Shown one piece after another: positions 1-7,208 of a stretch of 42,199 nt of DNA. Below the pieces are notes generated by a model. The model was given only the letters and a program-made list of their open reading frames with translations, made no database searches and was not told the origin of the DNA. The stretch is from DATBHZ01 sp036557185 (GTDB taxonomy: Bacteria; Actinomycetota; Acidimicrobiia; IMCC26256; JAENVU01): assembly GCA_036557185.1 (NCBI GenBank), contig DATBHZ010000087.1:1-42199 (forward strand), given 5' to 3'. Made by a program: the position numbers and the translations under genes. Position 1 is the stretch's first letter, and each line of letters begins with the position of its first letter.

Positions 1-12
1 GCCCCGAAGGGC
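1..12 (-). terminator. Small GC hairpin downstream of the secreted-protein gene
   Basis: GCCC-CGAA-GGGC can form a 4-bp stem with a 4-base loop, about 50 bases past the stop codon of the minus-strand gene at 65-913. It may be part of a terminator whose remainder lies outside the window. No T-tract is visible, so this is weak. Confidence 0.2.
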
Positions 13-64
13 GGCCGACTCGGTACTGCGTCGACGGCAGGAGCCGCCGGTTACTGCTGTTGGG

Positions 65-913
65 CTACTGACCGAGCGCGAAGCTCGCACCAGCTGCGTT
101 GCTGCCCAGGATCGGGGACGACGCCGTTGCGCCACCGCCACCGATCGCCACAGTGGTGATGCCAGGTGCAGGGATCTCACCCAACGGCGTGCCACCGAGG
201 CACTTCACGAGCGTGTTCAAGGCGAAGTTGTCGTCCACCGAGTACCCGCTGTTGAAGATGTTGTCGTCAGTGTGGTTCGCACCGTCGGCGGTCGGGTTGT
301 TCGTCCCGTCACCTTCGGGGTCGGTCCCCTTGACGACCGGGTTCTCCCAGAAGGTGGCGGTCTCGACCGCACCCACCGAGAGGCCCTTGGACACGAGGCC
401 CGTGACGTCCACGACATCAAGAGCCGAGGGGTCGAAGCCCTGGATCGTGATGTACGCCTGCATCTGCCACTTCTTGCCGATGTTGTTGAGCTCAGTGGTG
501 ATGCTGTTCGTCGTCTGCTTGCCGGTCAGCGGGTAGTCCCCGACGACCGGGTTGTTGTTCTGGTCAGTCGACTGGCAGGACGCGGTACCGATCAGCTTGG
601 TCGCGATCGACCCAGGGTGGATCGTCGCGGGCGGTGTGCCCTGGATCGCCGTGTCCTGGGCGTTCAGCACCAGACCGGTGCACTGGCCGCCGATGGCTGC
701 CTTGGTCGTCGTGTCCTTCAGCACCGACGTCGTGATGACCTCGTTCGTCGGCGTGTCGGTGAGGCCCGGGTTCACCTTCCCGAGCACCGCCGCGCCGACG
801 CACGATCCGGCCGGAGTCGGTGCTGCGTTGGCCGCTGGCGCTGCCATCGCAATCATGCCGCCCGCCATCGCCACAGCTCCGGCGACGGCGAGCACGCGTG
901 TCTTCAAATTCAC
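65..913 (-). CDS. Sec-secreted protein of unknown function
   Basis: This gene encodes 282 residues from a GTG start preceded by a good ribosome binding site (AGGAGA, about 7 bases upstream). The reading frame stays open further upstream, but the signal peptide and RBS fix the start here. Residues 1-29 are a classic Sec signal peptide: NLKTR, a hydrophobic Ala/Val/Gly/Met core, and a predicted cut after Ala-Asn-Ala. The mature protein is Thr/Asn/Gly rich, has four cysteines that could pair, and ends in a Gly/Ala/Ser-rich tail. No lipobox, cell-wall sorting signal or enzyme motif is recognisable. The role is unknown; it should be extracellular or surface-associated. It has a long leader (see 914-1329) and is probably monocistronic. 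The export call is secure; no function is claimed. Confidence 0.82.
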   Translation of the reverse strand: MNLKTRVLAVAGAVAMAGGMIAMAAPAANAAPTPAGSCVGAAVLGKVNPGLTDTPTNEVITTSVLKDTTTKAAIGGQCTGLVLNAQDTAIQGTPPATIHPGSIATKLIGTASCQSTDQNNNPVVGDYPLTGKQTTNSITTELNNIGKKWQMQAYITIQGFDPSALDVVDVTGLVSKGLSVGAVETATFWENPVVKGTDPEGDGTNNPTADGANHTDDNIFNSGYSVDDNFALNTLVKCLGGTPLGEIPAPGITTVAIGGGGATASSPILGSNAAGASFALGQ

Positions 914-937
914 GTATTCGTCTCCTCTGTCATTTGG

Positions 938-949
938 CTTGGTACCAAG
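938..949. promoter_or_regulatory. Perfect 12-base palindrome, possible operator
   Basis: CTTGGTACCAAG is a perfect palindrome lying 25-36 bases upstream of the GTG start at 913, just before the RBS. Position and symmetry fit a repressor site or a small RNA hairpin. No regulator gene is nearby, so the function is a guess. Confidence 0.35.
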
Positions 950-1133
950 TGTGAGCGGACCGAAACGCCCATGTGACAGGAGAAGGTGCTGGTGCGACAC
1001 GCCCAAAGGTGGTGACCGTGCGACAACCCTGCCGAACGTGCCCACCGAACGGTCATGCCGTTGCTCCCCCCATGTCGCTTCCGACGGTGCCCACCGGCTG
1101 TGCTCATCCGGCGAACACCTGCTGCAACCCCCA

Positions 1134-1159
1134 GAACCGGCTGGCAGCAGCCGGATTCG
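1134..1159 (-). ncRNA. Strong hairpin in the long leader of the secreted-protein gene
   Basis: CCGGCTG-GCAG-CAGCCGG is a perfect 7-bp stem at 1137-1154. With one bulged base it extends by a further GAA/TTC pairing. It would lie close to the 5' end of the transcript if the promoter at 1170-1198 is used. It could be an RNA-stability element or part of a cis-regulatory RNA; no known riboswitch class was recognised. Confidence 0.35.
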
Positions 1160-1169
1160 GTCGGGCCGC

Positions 1170-1198
1170 AGTCTTGACGCTGCGCGTGAGAGTGTCAA
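1170..1198 (-). promoter_or_regulatory. Candidate sigma-70-type promoter for the secreted-protein gene
   Basis: On the minus strand a perfect TTGACA (1193-1198) is followed after 17 bases by AAGACT (1170-1175), which keeps the key A2 and T6 of a -10 hexamer. An inverted repeat CTTGAC/GTCAAG (1173-1178 and 1194-1199) frames the spacer and could be an operator. It is about 250 bases from the start codon, so a nearer promoter remains possible. Confidence 0.35.
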
Positions 1199-1305
1199 GC
1201 GTCACTCGTCGATTTGGGCACCCTCCGTGGAAAGCCCACGTCAGGTGATCGAACGTCGCGACAGTGGCGCCGGGTTTGTCCGAGTTGCGCTGTCGCTCGA
1301 TCGAC

Positions 1306-1322
1306 GCGCGACTGCGTCGCGC
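1306..1322 (-). terminator. Hairpin just past the lipoprotein gene, likely terminator
   Basis: GCGCGAC-TGC-GTCGCGC forms a perfect 7-bp GC-rich stem with a 3-base loop, 7 bases beyond the stop codon of the minus-strand gene at 1330. There is no T-tract, which is common for actinobacterial terminators. Confidence 0.4.
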
Positions 1323-1329
1323 CGACGAT

Positions 1330-2574
1330 TCAGCCCGACGGGAGGTCGGCCGAGTTCAGGCACGCCCACGGCTGGTTCGCGAGCGCGGGCGTGTTGTCGG
1401 CGATGTCGGACGGCGAGGTGATCGATCCGGGGCCACACGCGAGGCGCACGCCGCCAGGCAGCGTGATCGCGAGATAGCCGGCGAGCGGCTGGGGCGGCCC
1501 GACGTAGAGCAGCAGGCCCGAGACGGGGTCGCGCGTGAGCGTGCGCGTCGATCCGTCGGTCATGGTCAGCACCCCTTGCGCGCCAACCGGGGAGAGCGCC
1601 CCGATGAGCTCGTAGGAGTTGGTCGGACCGGCGTCGACGGGGAACGTCACCGAGTCCTCCGGGACGTCGTTGGTCGGCGCCGCGAGGCACCGCATGCCGT
1701 TCGTCAGTGTGATCGCCGAGACGAACGGCGGCGTCGACACCACGCGCCAGCAGGCCGCGGTCTGCCCGGACGGAGCGCGCTGGACGGTCACGGGGGTGCT
1801 GCCGGCGGAGGTGGTCTGCACCGTGGCGAACGGACCGGTCGGAACGGTTCCGGGCGTGATCACGTGGTAGATCTCGGCCCGCGTCGGCGCGACGACCGTG
1901 AGCGACCCGCTCCCCTTGATCACGTCGTACTGCACGTGGAGGCCGGCGACGGTGTGGATGTCGACGCGGACCACGCGTTGGCTCGAGTCGATCCAGAGCG
2001 AGATCGTCTTGCCCGTCACGTCGGTCGCGGCGTTGCTCGGGAGCTTCGCGTGGTACTCGGTCGCGTCCTTTCCGTTCACCTTCGTCGAGCCGGCCTTCGT
2101 CAGCTTGCTCTTCGCCTGGTTCAACGCACCGACCACCCGGACGGGGTCGTAGATCCCGACCAGCGGCGTCGTCCACCGCGAGGTCGTCGACACCGCGATC
2201 CAGTCGCCCAGGCCGCCCTTGATCGTCAAGAGGTCCACCAGGGCACCGGCGGGTGCCGTCTTGACGGTCGTGACACGCCGCACCCACCCGAGCGTCCCCG
2301 ACTGGTGGTACTCGTTGTGCACGACCGCGTTCTGGAAGATCACCGGAAAGGCCAGGAGCGCCTTGCTGTTCGTGTAGTCGTACTTGCCCTTGATCGGACC
2401 GCTCTTGCCGAGCGCCGAGAGCGTGCCCTTGGTGTCGACGCGCCCCTCGGCCTTCGTCGCCTTGAGCACCGCGCTCGTGTCGAGCGTCTCGCCGGAGCCG
2501 GACGACGACGAGCACGCAGCGAGCGACGCCGCGCCCAAAAGGGCGGCGAACATGAGCACAATCAGCCTCCGCAT
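1330..2574 (-). CDS. LppX/LprG-like lipoprotein
   Basis: The 414-residue product starts at MRRLIV; this ATG is chosen because it places a lipoprotein signal peptide at the N-terminus, with lipobox Leu-Ala-Ala-Cys and the lipidated Cys at residue 21. A Ser/Gly linker follows. Roughly residues 30-230 resemble the LppX/LprA/LprF/LprG fold (a DTSAVLKAT-like start, then a long beta-rich region with a KVNGKDATEYHAKL stretch). This family binds and moves lipids or glycolipids across the actinobacterial envelope. The remaining ~180 residues are an extra beta-rich, Pro/Thr/Gly-rich domain with four cysteines and no recognised family. It is probably anchored on the outer face of the membrane. Assignment to the lipoprotein class is firm; the LprG likeness is by pattern only. 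Confidence 0.8.
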   Translation of the reverse strand: MRRLIVLMFAALLGAASLAACSSSSGSGETLDTSAVLKATKAEGRVDTKGTLSALGKSGPIKGKYDYTNSKALLAFPVIFQNAVVHNEYHQSGTLGWVRRVTTVKTAPAGALVDLLTIKGGLGDWIAVSTTSRWTTPLVGIYDPVRVVGALNQAKSKLTKAGSTKVNGKDATEYHAKLPSNAATDVTGKTISLWIDSSQRVVRVDIHTVAGLHVQYDVIKGSGSLTVVAPTRAEIYHVITPGTVPTGPFATVQTTSAGSTPVTVQRAPSGQTAACWRVVSTPPFVSAITLTNGMRCLAAPTNDVPEDSVTFPVDAGPTNSYELIGALSPVGAQGVLTMTDGSTRTLTRDPVSGLLLYVGPPQPLAGYLAITLPGGVRLACGPGSITSPSDIADNTPALANQPWACLNSADLPSG

Positions 2575-2715
2575 CGGTGCGGATTGTTCCACAGAGCGTG
2601 CGCTCGGCCCGGTCGCCCCACCTGGTTCGCTCGCGCGGTGGGTAGTACCCTCGTGTGGCTGCATGGGGGGTTGCTCGACGGGCCCCGTTCGGGCGCAGGG
2701 CTAAGGAACCTGGGG

Positions 2716-3543
2716 ATGCCGACCGATAGCGAGCGCGTGGACGAAGCTGGGCTGTCGCGACGCCAGGTCCTCGCGCGGGGCGCGGTCGCCGCAGGCATCG
2801 TCTGGGCCGCGCCCGTCATCCGCACGACGGCCGCGTACGCGGACATCGGCGGAGGCACCCAGCGGCCGTGCACCAACTTCTACTGGGTTCGGCTCGACAT
2901 GAACGGTTGCACCGAGCCCACAGGCGACCTGCCGCCGGACATGTCGCAGTGGATCAGCGACAACCCGACCGTCCCGCTCCAATTCCCCGCGGTGTGCCCG
3001 ATCATCTCGCAGACGAGCGATACCGAGTGGGCGGTGCTGATGCCGACGGTGACGGGCCCCAACGCCGGGCACCGCAAGAACCGGTTCGTCGCGGGCTGGA
3101 GCCAGCTCGGCACCTCGTACGCCGCGGCCTCGCTCGACCCGAACCCGCCGCTGCCCTCCGAGAAGAACCTGCGCGTGCTGTTCCCGGTGCCCCCACCGCC
3201 GCCGGCGCCGCCGACGACGACGACCACGACCACCACGACGACGACCACCACCACGACCACCACGCTCCCGCCGACGACGACCACCACCACGGACCCGCTC
3301 GCCACCACGACGACCAGCGATCCGCTCGCGACGACGACCACCACCACGGAGCCGCCGACCACCACGACCACGACCGAGCCTCCGACCACCACCACGACGA
3401 CGACCACGACCGAGCCGCCGACCACCACGACCACGGATCCGCTCGGCACCACGACCACCACGACGACCGATCCGCTCGCGCCATCACCCCCCGCTCCCCC
3501 GGCGCTCGACGCGGCGTGGATGATCTACTGCGCTCCCACCTGA
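2716..3543 (+). CDS. Tat-exported protein with poly-threonine stalk
   Basis: The 275-residue product starts at an ATG preceded by AAGGAA. Near residue 14 is a twin-arginine signal (Ser-Arg-Arg-Gln-Val-Leu), followed by a hydrophobic stretch and Ala-Tyr-Ala, a likely cleavage site near residue 42. Residues ~45-155 form a compact domain with several cysteines and aromatic residues and no recognised family. A proline run then leads into about 85 residues made almost only of Thr blocks separated by Glu-Pro-Pro or Asp-Pro-Leu. A short C-terminal segment ends in a Cys-containing tail. Tat export implies folding before export. The Thr/Pro region should be an extended, possibly O-glycosylated stalk. 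The dehydrogenase gene follows after 12 bases and is probably co-transcribed. Confidence 0.8.
   Translation: MPTDSERVDEAGLSRRQVLARGAVAAGIVWAAPVIRTTAAYADIGGGTQRPCTNFYWVRLDMNGCTEPTGDLPPDMSQWISDNPTVPLQFPAVCPIISQTSDTEWAVLMPTVTGPNAGHRKNRFVAGWSQLGTSYAAASLDPNPPLPSEKNLRVLFPVPPPPPAPPTTTTTTTTTTTTTTTTTLPPTTTTTTDPLATTTTSDPLATTTTTTEPPTTTTTTEPPTTTTTTTTTEPPTTTTTDPLGTTTTTTTDPLAPSPPAPPALDAAWMIYCAPT
3214..3468 (+). repeat. Degenerate ACN triplet repeat encoding poly-threonine
   Basis: About 250 bases consist mainly of mixed ACG and ACC threonine codons, interrupted by short GAG-CCG-CCG or GAT-CCG-CTC units. The alternation of synonymous codons argues for selection on the protein rather than a pure triplet slippage tract. 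Length variation between strains would still be expected. Confidence 0.85.
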
Positions 3544-3555
3544 GCCCGACGCGAC

Positions 3556-4845
3556 ATGAGTGACTCCGTCCTGCAGCGCATCGACAACCGCTCGGCGCGC
3601 GTGGTCATCGTCGGCCAGGGCTACGTCGGCCTCCCGCTCGCCGTGCGCGCGGCCGAAGCCGGGTTCCCCGTCCTCGGCTACGAGGTCGACCCGAACCGCC
3701 TGCGCGCGCTGCGCGCCGGGACGAGCTACGTCGAGGACGTTCCGAGCGAGCGCCTCGCCGCAGCGCGGGAGTCCGGCTACGACGCGACCGACGACGTCGA
3801 GGCGCTGCGCGGGTTCGACGTCGCGGTCATCTCGGTGCCCACGCCGTTGCGCGAGGGAACCCCCGACCTGTCGTTCGTGGAGTCCGCGGCCGAGGCGCTC
3901 GCCTCCGTGCTCGAGCCGGGCGCGCTGGTCGTCCTCGAGTCGACGACCTACCCGGGTACCACCGAGGAGCTCGTGCGGCCGATACTCGAGACGTCGGGCC
4001 TGACCGGCGGCCGCGACTTCCTGCTCGGCTACTCACCGGAGCGGATCGACCCGGGCAACGAGCACTGGACGCTCGAGAACACGCCGAAGGTCGTGTCGGG
4101 CATCGACGCCGCGTCGCTCGAGGCCGTCGAGCGGTTCTACGGGGCGCTCATCGACAAGGTGGTCCCCGTCGACAGCCCGGCCGAGGCCGAGCTGGTGAAG
4201 CTCCTCGAGAACACGTTCCGCCACGTGAACATCGCGCTTGTGAACGAGCTGGCGATGTTCGCGCGCGACCTCGGTGTCGACATCTGGAACGCGATCGACG
4301 CAGCGTCGACGAAGCCGTTCGGGTACATGCGCTTCACGCCCGGGCCCGGCGTGGGCGGCCACTGCCTTCCCGTCGACCCGTCATACCTGTCGTGGCGCGT
4401 GCGGCGCCGGTCCGGCCACCCGTTCCGCTTCGTCGAGCTCGCGAACGACGTCAACGAGCACATGCCCGACTACGTGGTACGCCGCGTCGGCGCGCTGCTG
4501 AACCAGCACGCGCGCTCCTACAAGGGGACGAAGATCCTGCTGCTCGGGCTCACGTACAAGGCAGCGACGTCGGATTGGCGCGAGTCACCGTCGATCGTGG
4601 TCGCCGAGCAGCTCCTCGCGCTCGGTGCCGACCTGCGGATCAGCGACCCGCACCTCGCCGGCGACCTCGACGTCGGTTGCGAGCTCGTGCCGTACTCGGA
4701 GCAGGCGCTCGCCGACGCGGACCTCGTGGTGCTGCTCGTCGACCACCCCGAGTTCGACCCGGACCAGATCTGTCGCCACGCCAAGCTCGTGCTCGACACC
4801 AAGGGCGCGCTGCGTGGCCGGAGCTTCCCCGGCGAGCTGCTCTGA
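3556..4845 (+). CDS. UDP-N-acetyl-sugar 6-dehydrogenase (WbpA/WecC family)
   Basis: This 429-residue enzyme has the usual length of nucleotide-sugar dehydrogenases, which oxidise C6 of a UDP-sugar to the uronic acid with two NAD+. The N-terminal Rossmann domain carries GQGYVG at residues 20-25. The central helical domain has the family stretch around PAEAELVKLLENTFRHVNIA. The catalytic cysteine is Cys270 in GVGGHCLPVDP. The C-terminal UDP-binding domain contains GLTYKAATSDWRESPS. The overall pattern fits the UDP-GlcNAc/UDP-ManNAc branch better than UDP-glucose dehydrogenase; the exact substrate is not certain. In the cytoplasm it would supply an amino-uronic acid donor to the glycan pathway encoded to the right. 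The start is an ATG 12 bases after the preceding gene. Confidence 0.9.
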   Translation: MSDSVLQRIDNRSARVVIVGQGYVGLPLAVRAAEAGFPVLGYEVDPNRLRALRAGTSYVEDVPSERLAAARESGYDATDDVEALRGFDVAVISVPTPLREGTPDLSFVESAAEALASVLEPGALVVLESTTYPGTTEELVRPILETSGLTGGRDFLLGYSPERIDPGNEHWTLENTPKVVSGIDAASLEAVERFYGALIDKVVPVDSPAEAELVKLLENTFRHVNIALVNELAMFARDLGVDIWNAIDAASTKPFGYMRFTPGPGVGGHCLPVDPSYLSWRVRRRSGHPFRFVELANDVNEHMPDYVVRRVGALLNQHARSYKGTKILLLGLTYKAATSDWRESPSIVVAEQLLALGADLRISDPHLAGDLDVGCELVPYSEQALADADLVVLLVDHPEFDPDQICRHAKLVLDTKGALRGRSFPGELL

Positions 4846-4873
4846 TCACTCCGGTCCCCGGCGCAAGCCTCGG

Positions 4874-5095
4874 CTACGCGCCGGCCGCTCGCATCCGGCG
4901 GCGCATCTTCAGGCAGAAGACAACCGTGATCGTGACGCCGGCAGGCGGGAACAAGAAGCATCCGACGGCGAGCGCGACCCAGAAGCCACCGCGCGGCCAC
5001 GCCGGATCCGGCGCGCTGAGCGTGCCCACGACCCAAACGATCGTCAGCCCGTAGAACAGCGCCAGAAGCACAGCGCCTATTACCCAGCCGGCCAT
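4874..5095 (-). CDS. Small two-helix membrane protein
   Basis: The 73-residue product has a strong RBS (GAGGAG, 5 bases before the ATG). It shows two hydrophobic segments (about residues 3-24 and 37-60) separated by a short Pro/Asp/Arg loop and ends in a basic Lys/Arg-rich tail, so the tail should face the cytoplasm. No family was recognised. It lies just beyond the end of the HprK/PqqD operon but is separated from it by a hairpin, so it is probably transcribed separately or by read-through. Confidence 0.7.
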   Translation of the reverse strand: MAGWVIGAVLLALFYGLTIVWVVGTLSAPDPAWPRGGFWVALAVGCFLFPPAGVTITVVFCLKMRRRMRAAGA

Positions 5096-5120
5096 TCGCT
5101 CCTCGAGCTGTCACTGCAGC

Positions 5121-5144
5121 CGTCGCGCCACAGCGTGGCCGCGA
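5121..5144 (-). terminator. Hairpin terminating the HprK/PqqD operon
   Basis: GTCGCGCCAC (5121-5130), loop AGC, then GTGGCCGCGAC (5134-5144) forms about 10 base pairs with one bulged G. It lies about 40 bases beyond the stop codon of the last gene of the minus-strand operon. No T-tract is present. Confidence 0.45.
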
Positions 5145-5184
5145 CAACTCTCCCCCAGCCCCGGTTCATGAACAGGGCTTGACC

Positions 5185-6309
5185 CTACGTCAGGCCGGGC
5201 AGCTCGGCGGGGGTGGACGCGGCGAGCACGGGGACGGAACGTACGAGCCTTGCGAGCGCGTCGATCGCGCGGGTCGGATCGTCTGTCTCGCCCGCGCGCG
5301 GCGCGAACGTGAGCGCGGCACCGGAAGCAGTAGCAGGCCCCGGCACGCAGAGGGCGGCGAGCGGGTAGCGACCCCAGGGCACCGACTCGGGCTCGCGTCC
5401 GAGTGTCGGCACATGGCTCGCCACGGCGTCGAGCGCGTGCGGATCGAGACCCAGACCGGGCGTACCGACGACCAGCTCCACGCCCGCCGCGTCGACCAGG
5501 ACGGCGGGCCCGTCGACCACCGCGAAGCCGTGCCGCTCGGCGTCGCGTTCGAACGCGACCCTGTTCGGGGTCCGCGGGAGCAGGTACGCGCGCCCGTCAC
5601 GCACCACTGCGCGCGCGGGAAGCCAAGCGAGCCGGGCCTCGCCGAGCCCTGACAGGGCCGCGAGCTCCACGGCGAAGGCGCGCACGATCCTGGCCGGCGC
5701 TCGACTCGTCATCACGACCGAGCCGTCGCAGTACAGACGGTGCAGCGGTTGGATCCCGTTCGACGTTCGCGCCTCGAGCGCCAGGCCGAAGTAAGGCCGC
5801 GTCCCGGCGGCGCCGTTCGGCATCTCCGCGACGACATGCGCGCCGAGCACCTGACGAAGCGCCTCAGCCGCAGCCGCGTCGTTCACGCCCAGGGTCACGA
5901 CGTATCGACCCACGCCGACGAGCATCTGCCCGACCCACTCGGGCGCCGCGTCGCAAGCGGAGCACGCGCCCGCGGGGCCCGTCAGCAGCTCGGGCGGTGG
6001 CGCGGGATCGGCCTGTTCGCCGCGGCGGGCGTCCACGAGGAGGCCGCGCTCGACCCAGGTGCCCACGGTCGTGCGAACGTCCGACTCCATCACCGGCCGC
6101 TCGACGCCGAATTCGGCGGCCAGGTCGTCGACGAGCTCGCCGATCGCTGCTCGCCCGTCGCACACGCGCCAGAGCACCGTCGCCGTCGGGCTCAGGAGGT
6201 GCAGCTCCCCGTCGCGGTACAGCAACAGCTGGTCGTCACCGATCGCGTCGACGCCGTCGCGAACCGCCGGCACGAAATCGAGATCCGGGAAGGTCGAGGG
6301 CGCGCTCAC
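5185..6309 (-). CDS. PqqD-domain protein fused to a degenerate HprK-like domain
   Basis: The 374-residue product starts at a GTG sharing the four bases GTGA with the stop codon of the upstream kinase gene, which points to translational coupling. Residues ~25-95 match the PqqD-like winged-helix fold (YRDGELHLLSPTATVLW, then a helical segment ending in WVERGLLVD). PqqD-type domains bind peptides or act as recognition modules. A linker carries Cys116-X2-Cys119. The rest runs parallel to the HprK-like neighbour, but the P-loop is missing: where the neighbour has LLPGGMGAGKST this protein has LLPRTPNRVAF (about residues 243-253), followed by a similar strand pattern ending in AAGVELV. I infer a pseudokinase or scaffold partner of the active kinase. 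No catalytic role is claimed. Confidence 0.75.
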   Translation of the reverse strand: MSAPSTFPDLDFVPAVRDGVDAIGDDQLLLYRDGELHLLSPTATVLWRVCDGRAAIGELVDDLAAEFGVERPVMESDVRTTVGTWVERGLLVDARRGEQADPAPPPELLTGPAGACSACDAAPEWVGQMLVGVGRYVVTLGVNDAAAAEALRQVLGAHVVAEMPNGAAGTRPYFGLALEARTSNGIQPLHRLYCDGSVVMTSRAPARIVRAFAVELAALSGLGEARLAWLPARAVVRDGRAYLLPRTPNRVAFERDAERHGFAVVDGPAVLVDAAGVELVVGTPGLGLDPHALDAVASHVPTLGREPESVPWGRYPLAALCVPGPATASGAALTFAPRAGETDDPTRAIDALARLVRSVPVLAASTPAELPGLT

Positions 6310-7208
6310 GTGCGCGCTCCGAGCGGCTCCAACAGCCCGAGCACGAGCTCGCAGGCGCGGTCGAGATCCCCGCTCACGAGCCGGAAGCATGCGCAGCCTG
6401 CAGCCACCGACTCGAGCGTCGCCAGGGATCGCGCGGGCTCCCGGTCGAGCCGGAACGTGTGGGCGGCGAGCGCGAAGAGTGCCTCGGGCGCCGGCAGCGG
6501 CTCGAGGCGCGTGTCCGCGCCGGGCGCGAACTCGGGCAGCACGACGAGACGCGGCGCCATTGCAGGGCCGACGCCACCGCCGCGCAGACAGGACGGCGGC
6601 ACGAGTCGCCTCCCGCCCAGGAGACCGTCCGGATCGTTGGGCACGCACGCGTCGAGGTCCGCGAGGACGGGGCTCGTGCGTTCGCCGAGCGAGAGGTGCT
6701 TCGGGTACGGGCGCACGGTGCCGTCCTTGTCGATGGCCACGACCTCGTCGGTGAGATAGCGCAGACCTCGCTGCACGAGCCCGGCGACAAGGGTGGACTT
6801 CCCGGCTCCCATGCCGCCGGGGAGGAGAACAGCCCCCGCCGGCGCGCCGGCGGCCGCAGCATGGACGAGCGCGGGTTGCTCGGCGGCGTCGATCGCGACC
6901 TGATTCAGGTCGAACATCAGCTGGGCGAACGCGACGGACGACGCCGGTGTATCGACCGAGCGGACGCCGTCCACGGTCACGGCATACCGGATCGCGCCGA
7001 GGACGGTCTCCTCGTGGAACGTGAGCTCGCGTCGCGCGTCACCCTCGGAGGCCCGCGCGACGAGCGACGCCGACAGCTCCGCGAGCAAGCGCGTGACCGA
7101 CGGAACCGTGGACCGGACCCGAACCGGTGACCCGAGCAGGTCGAGCCACACCTCTCCCTGCCACGGGTAGTCGTCGAGCGCGAGCCGCACGCGGCCGCGC
7201 TCAGCCAT
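6306..7208 (-). CDS. HprK-like P-loop kinase (HPr-rel-A type)
   Basis: The 300-residue protein resembles the C-terminal kinase domain of HPr kinase/phosphorylase and the HprK-related kinases seen beside PqqD proteins. A Walker A loop GGMGAGKST lies at residues 131-139, followed by RYLTDEVVAID (about 150-160), which supplies the acidic residues expected in this fold. The ~110 residues before the P-loop are a variable domain. No HPr or PTS protein is encoded in the window, so the substrate is unknown. In related clusters such kinases are thought to act with PqqD and nucleotidyltransferase partners on a peptide, protein or small molecule. The ATG overlaps the upstream membrane-protein gene by 8 bases, and the stop overlaps the next start. 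The kinase fold is confident; the substrate is not. Confidence 0.8.
   Translation of the reverse strand: MAERGRVRLALDDYPWQGEVWLDLLGSPVRVRSTVPSVTRLLAELSASLVARASEGDARRELTFHEETVLGAIRYAVTVDGVRSVDTPASSVAFAQLMFDLNQVAIDAAEQPALVHAAAAGAPAGAVLLPGGMGAGKSTLVAGLVQRGLRYLTDEVVAIDKDGTVRPYPKHLSLGERTSPVLADLDACVPNDPDGLLGGRRLVPPSCLRGGGVGPAMAPRLVVLPEFAPGADTRLEPLPAPEALFALAAHTFRLDREPARSLATLESVAAGCACFRLVSGDLDRACELVLGLLEPLGART

Larger units (their letters stand above)
914..1329. other. 416-base non-coding stretch holding the leader of the secreted-protein gene
   Basis: No convincing gene lies here. In minus-strand order it holds a possible terminator for the lipoprotein gene (1306-1322), a TTGACA-type promoter candidate (1170-1198), a strong hairpin (1134-1159), a 12-base palindrome (938-949) and the RBS of the secreted protein. 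If the promoter is right, the transcript has an unusually long leader of roughly 250 bases. Confidence 0.6.

Noticed and set aside
910..1107. 65-residue open frame ending in a GTGA overlap with the secreted-protein start
   Set aside because: Its composition (many His, Arg, Ser, Cys) looks random, it lacks an RBS, and the downstream gene has its own strong RBS. It is mentioned only as part of the leader finding.
1264..2715. Upstream extension of the Tat-protein frame across the lipoprotein gene
   Set aside because: The extension is antisense to a well-supported lipoprotein gene and has Arg/His-rich shadow composition. The Tat signal fixes the start at 2716.
3214..3468. Triplet repeat as an assembly artefact or CRISPR-like array
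   Set aside because: The reading frame stays intact with biologically common Thr/Pro stalk units and mixed synonymous codons; there are no spacers of constant length.
5096..5184. A hidden precursor peptide for the PqqD/HprK module downstream of the operon
   Set aside because: No short open frame with RBS and leader-like sequence was found; the gap is mostly a terminator hairpin.
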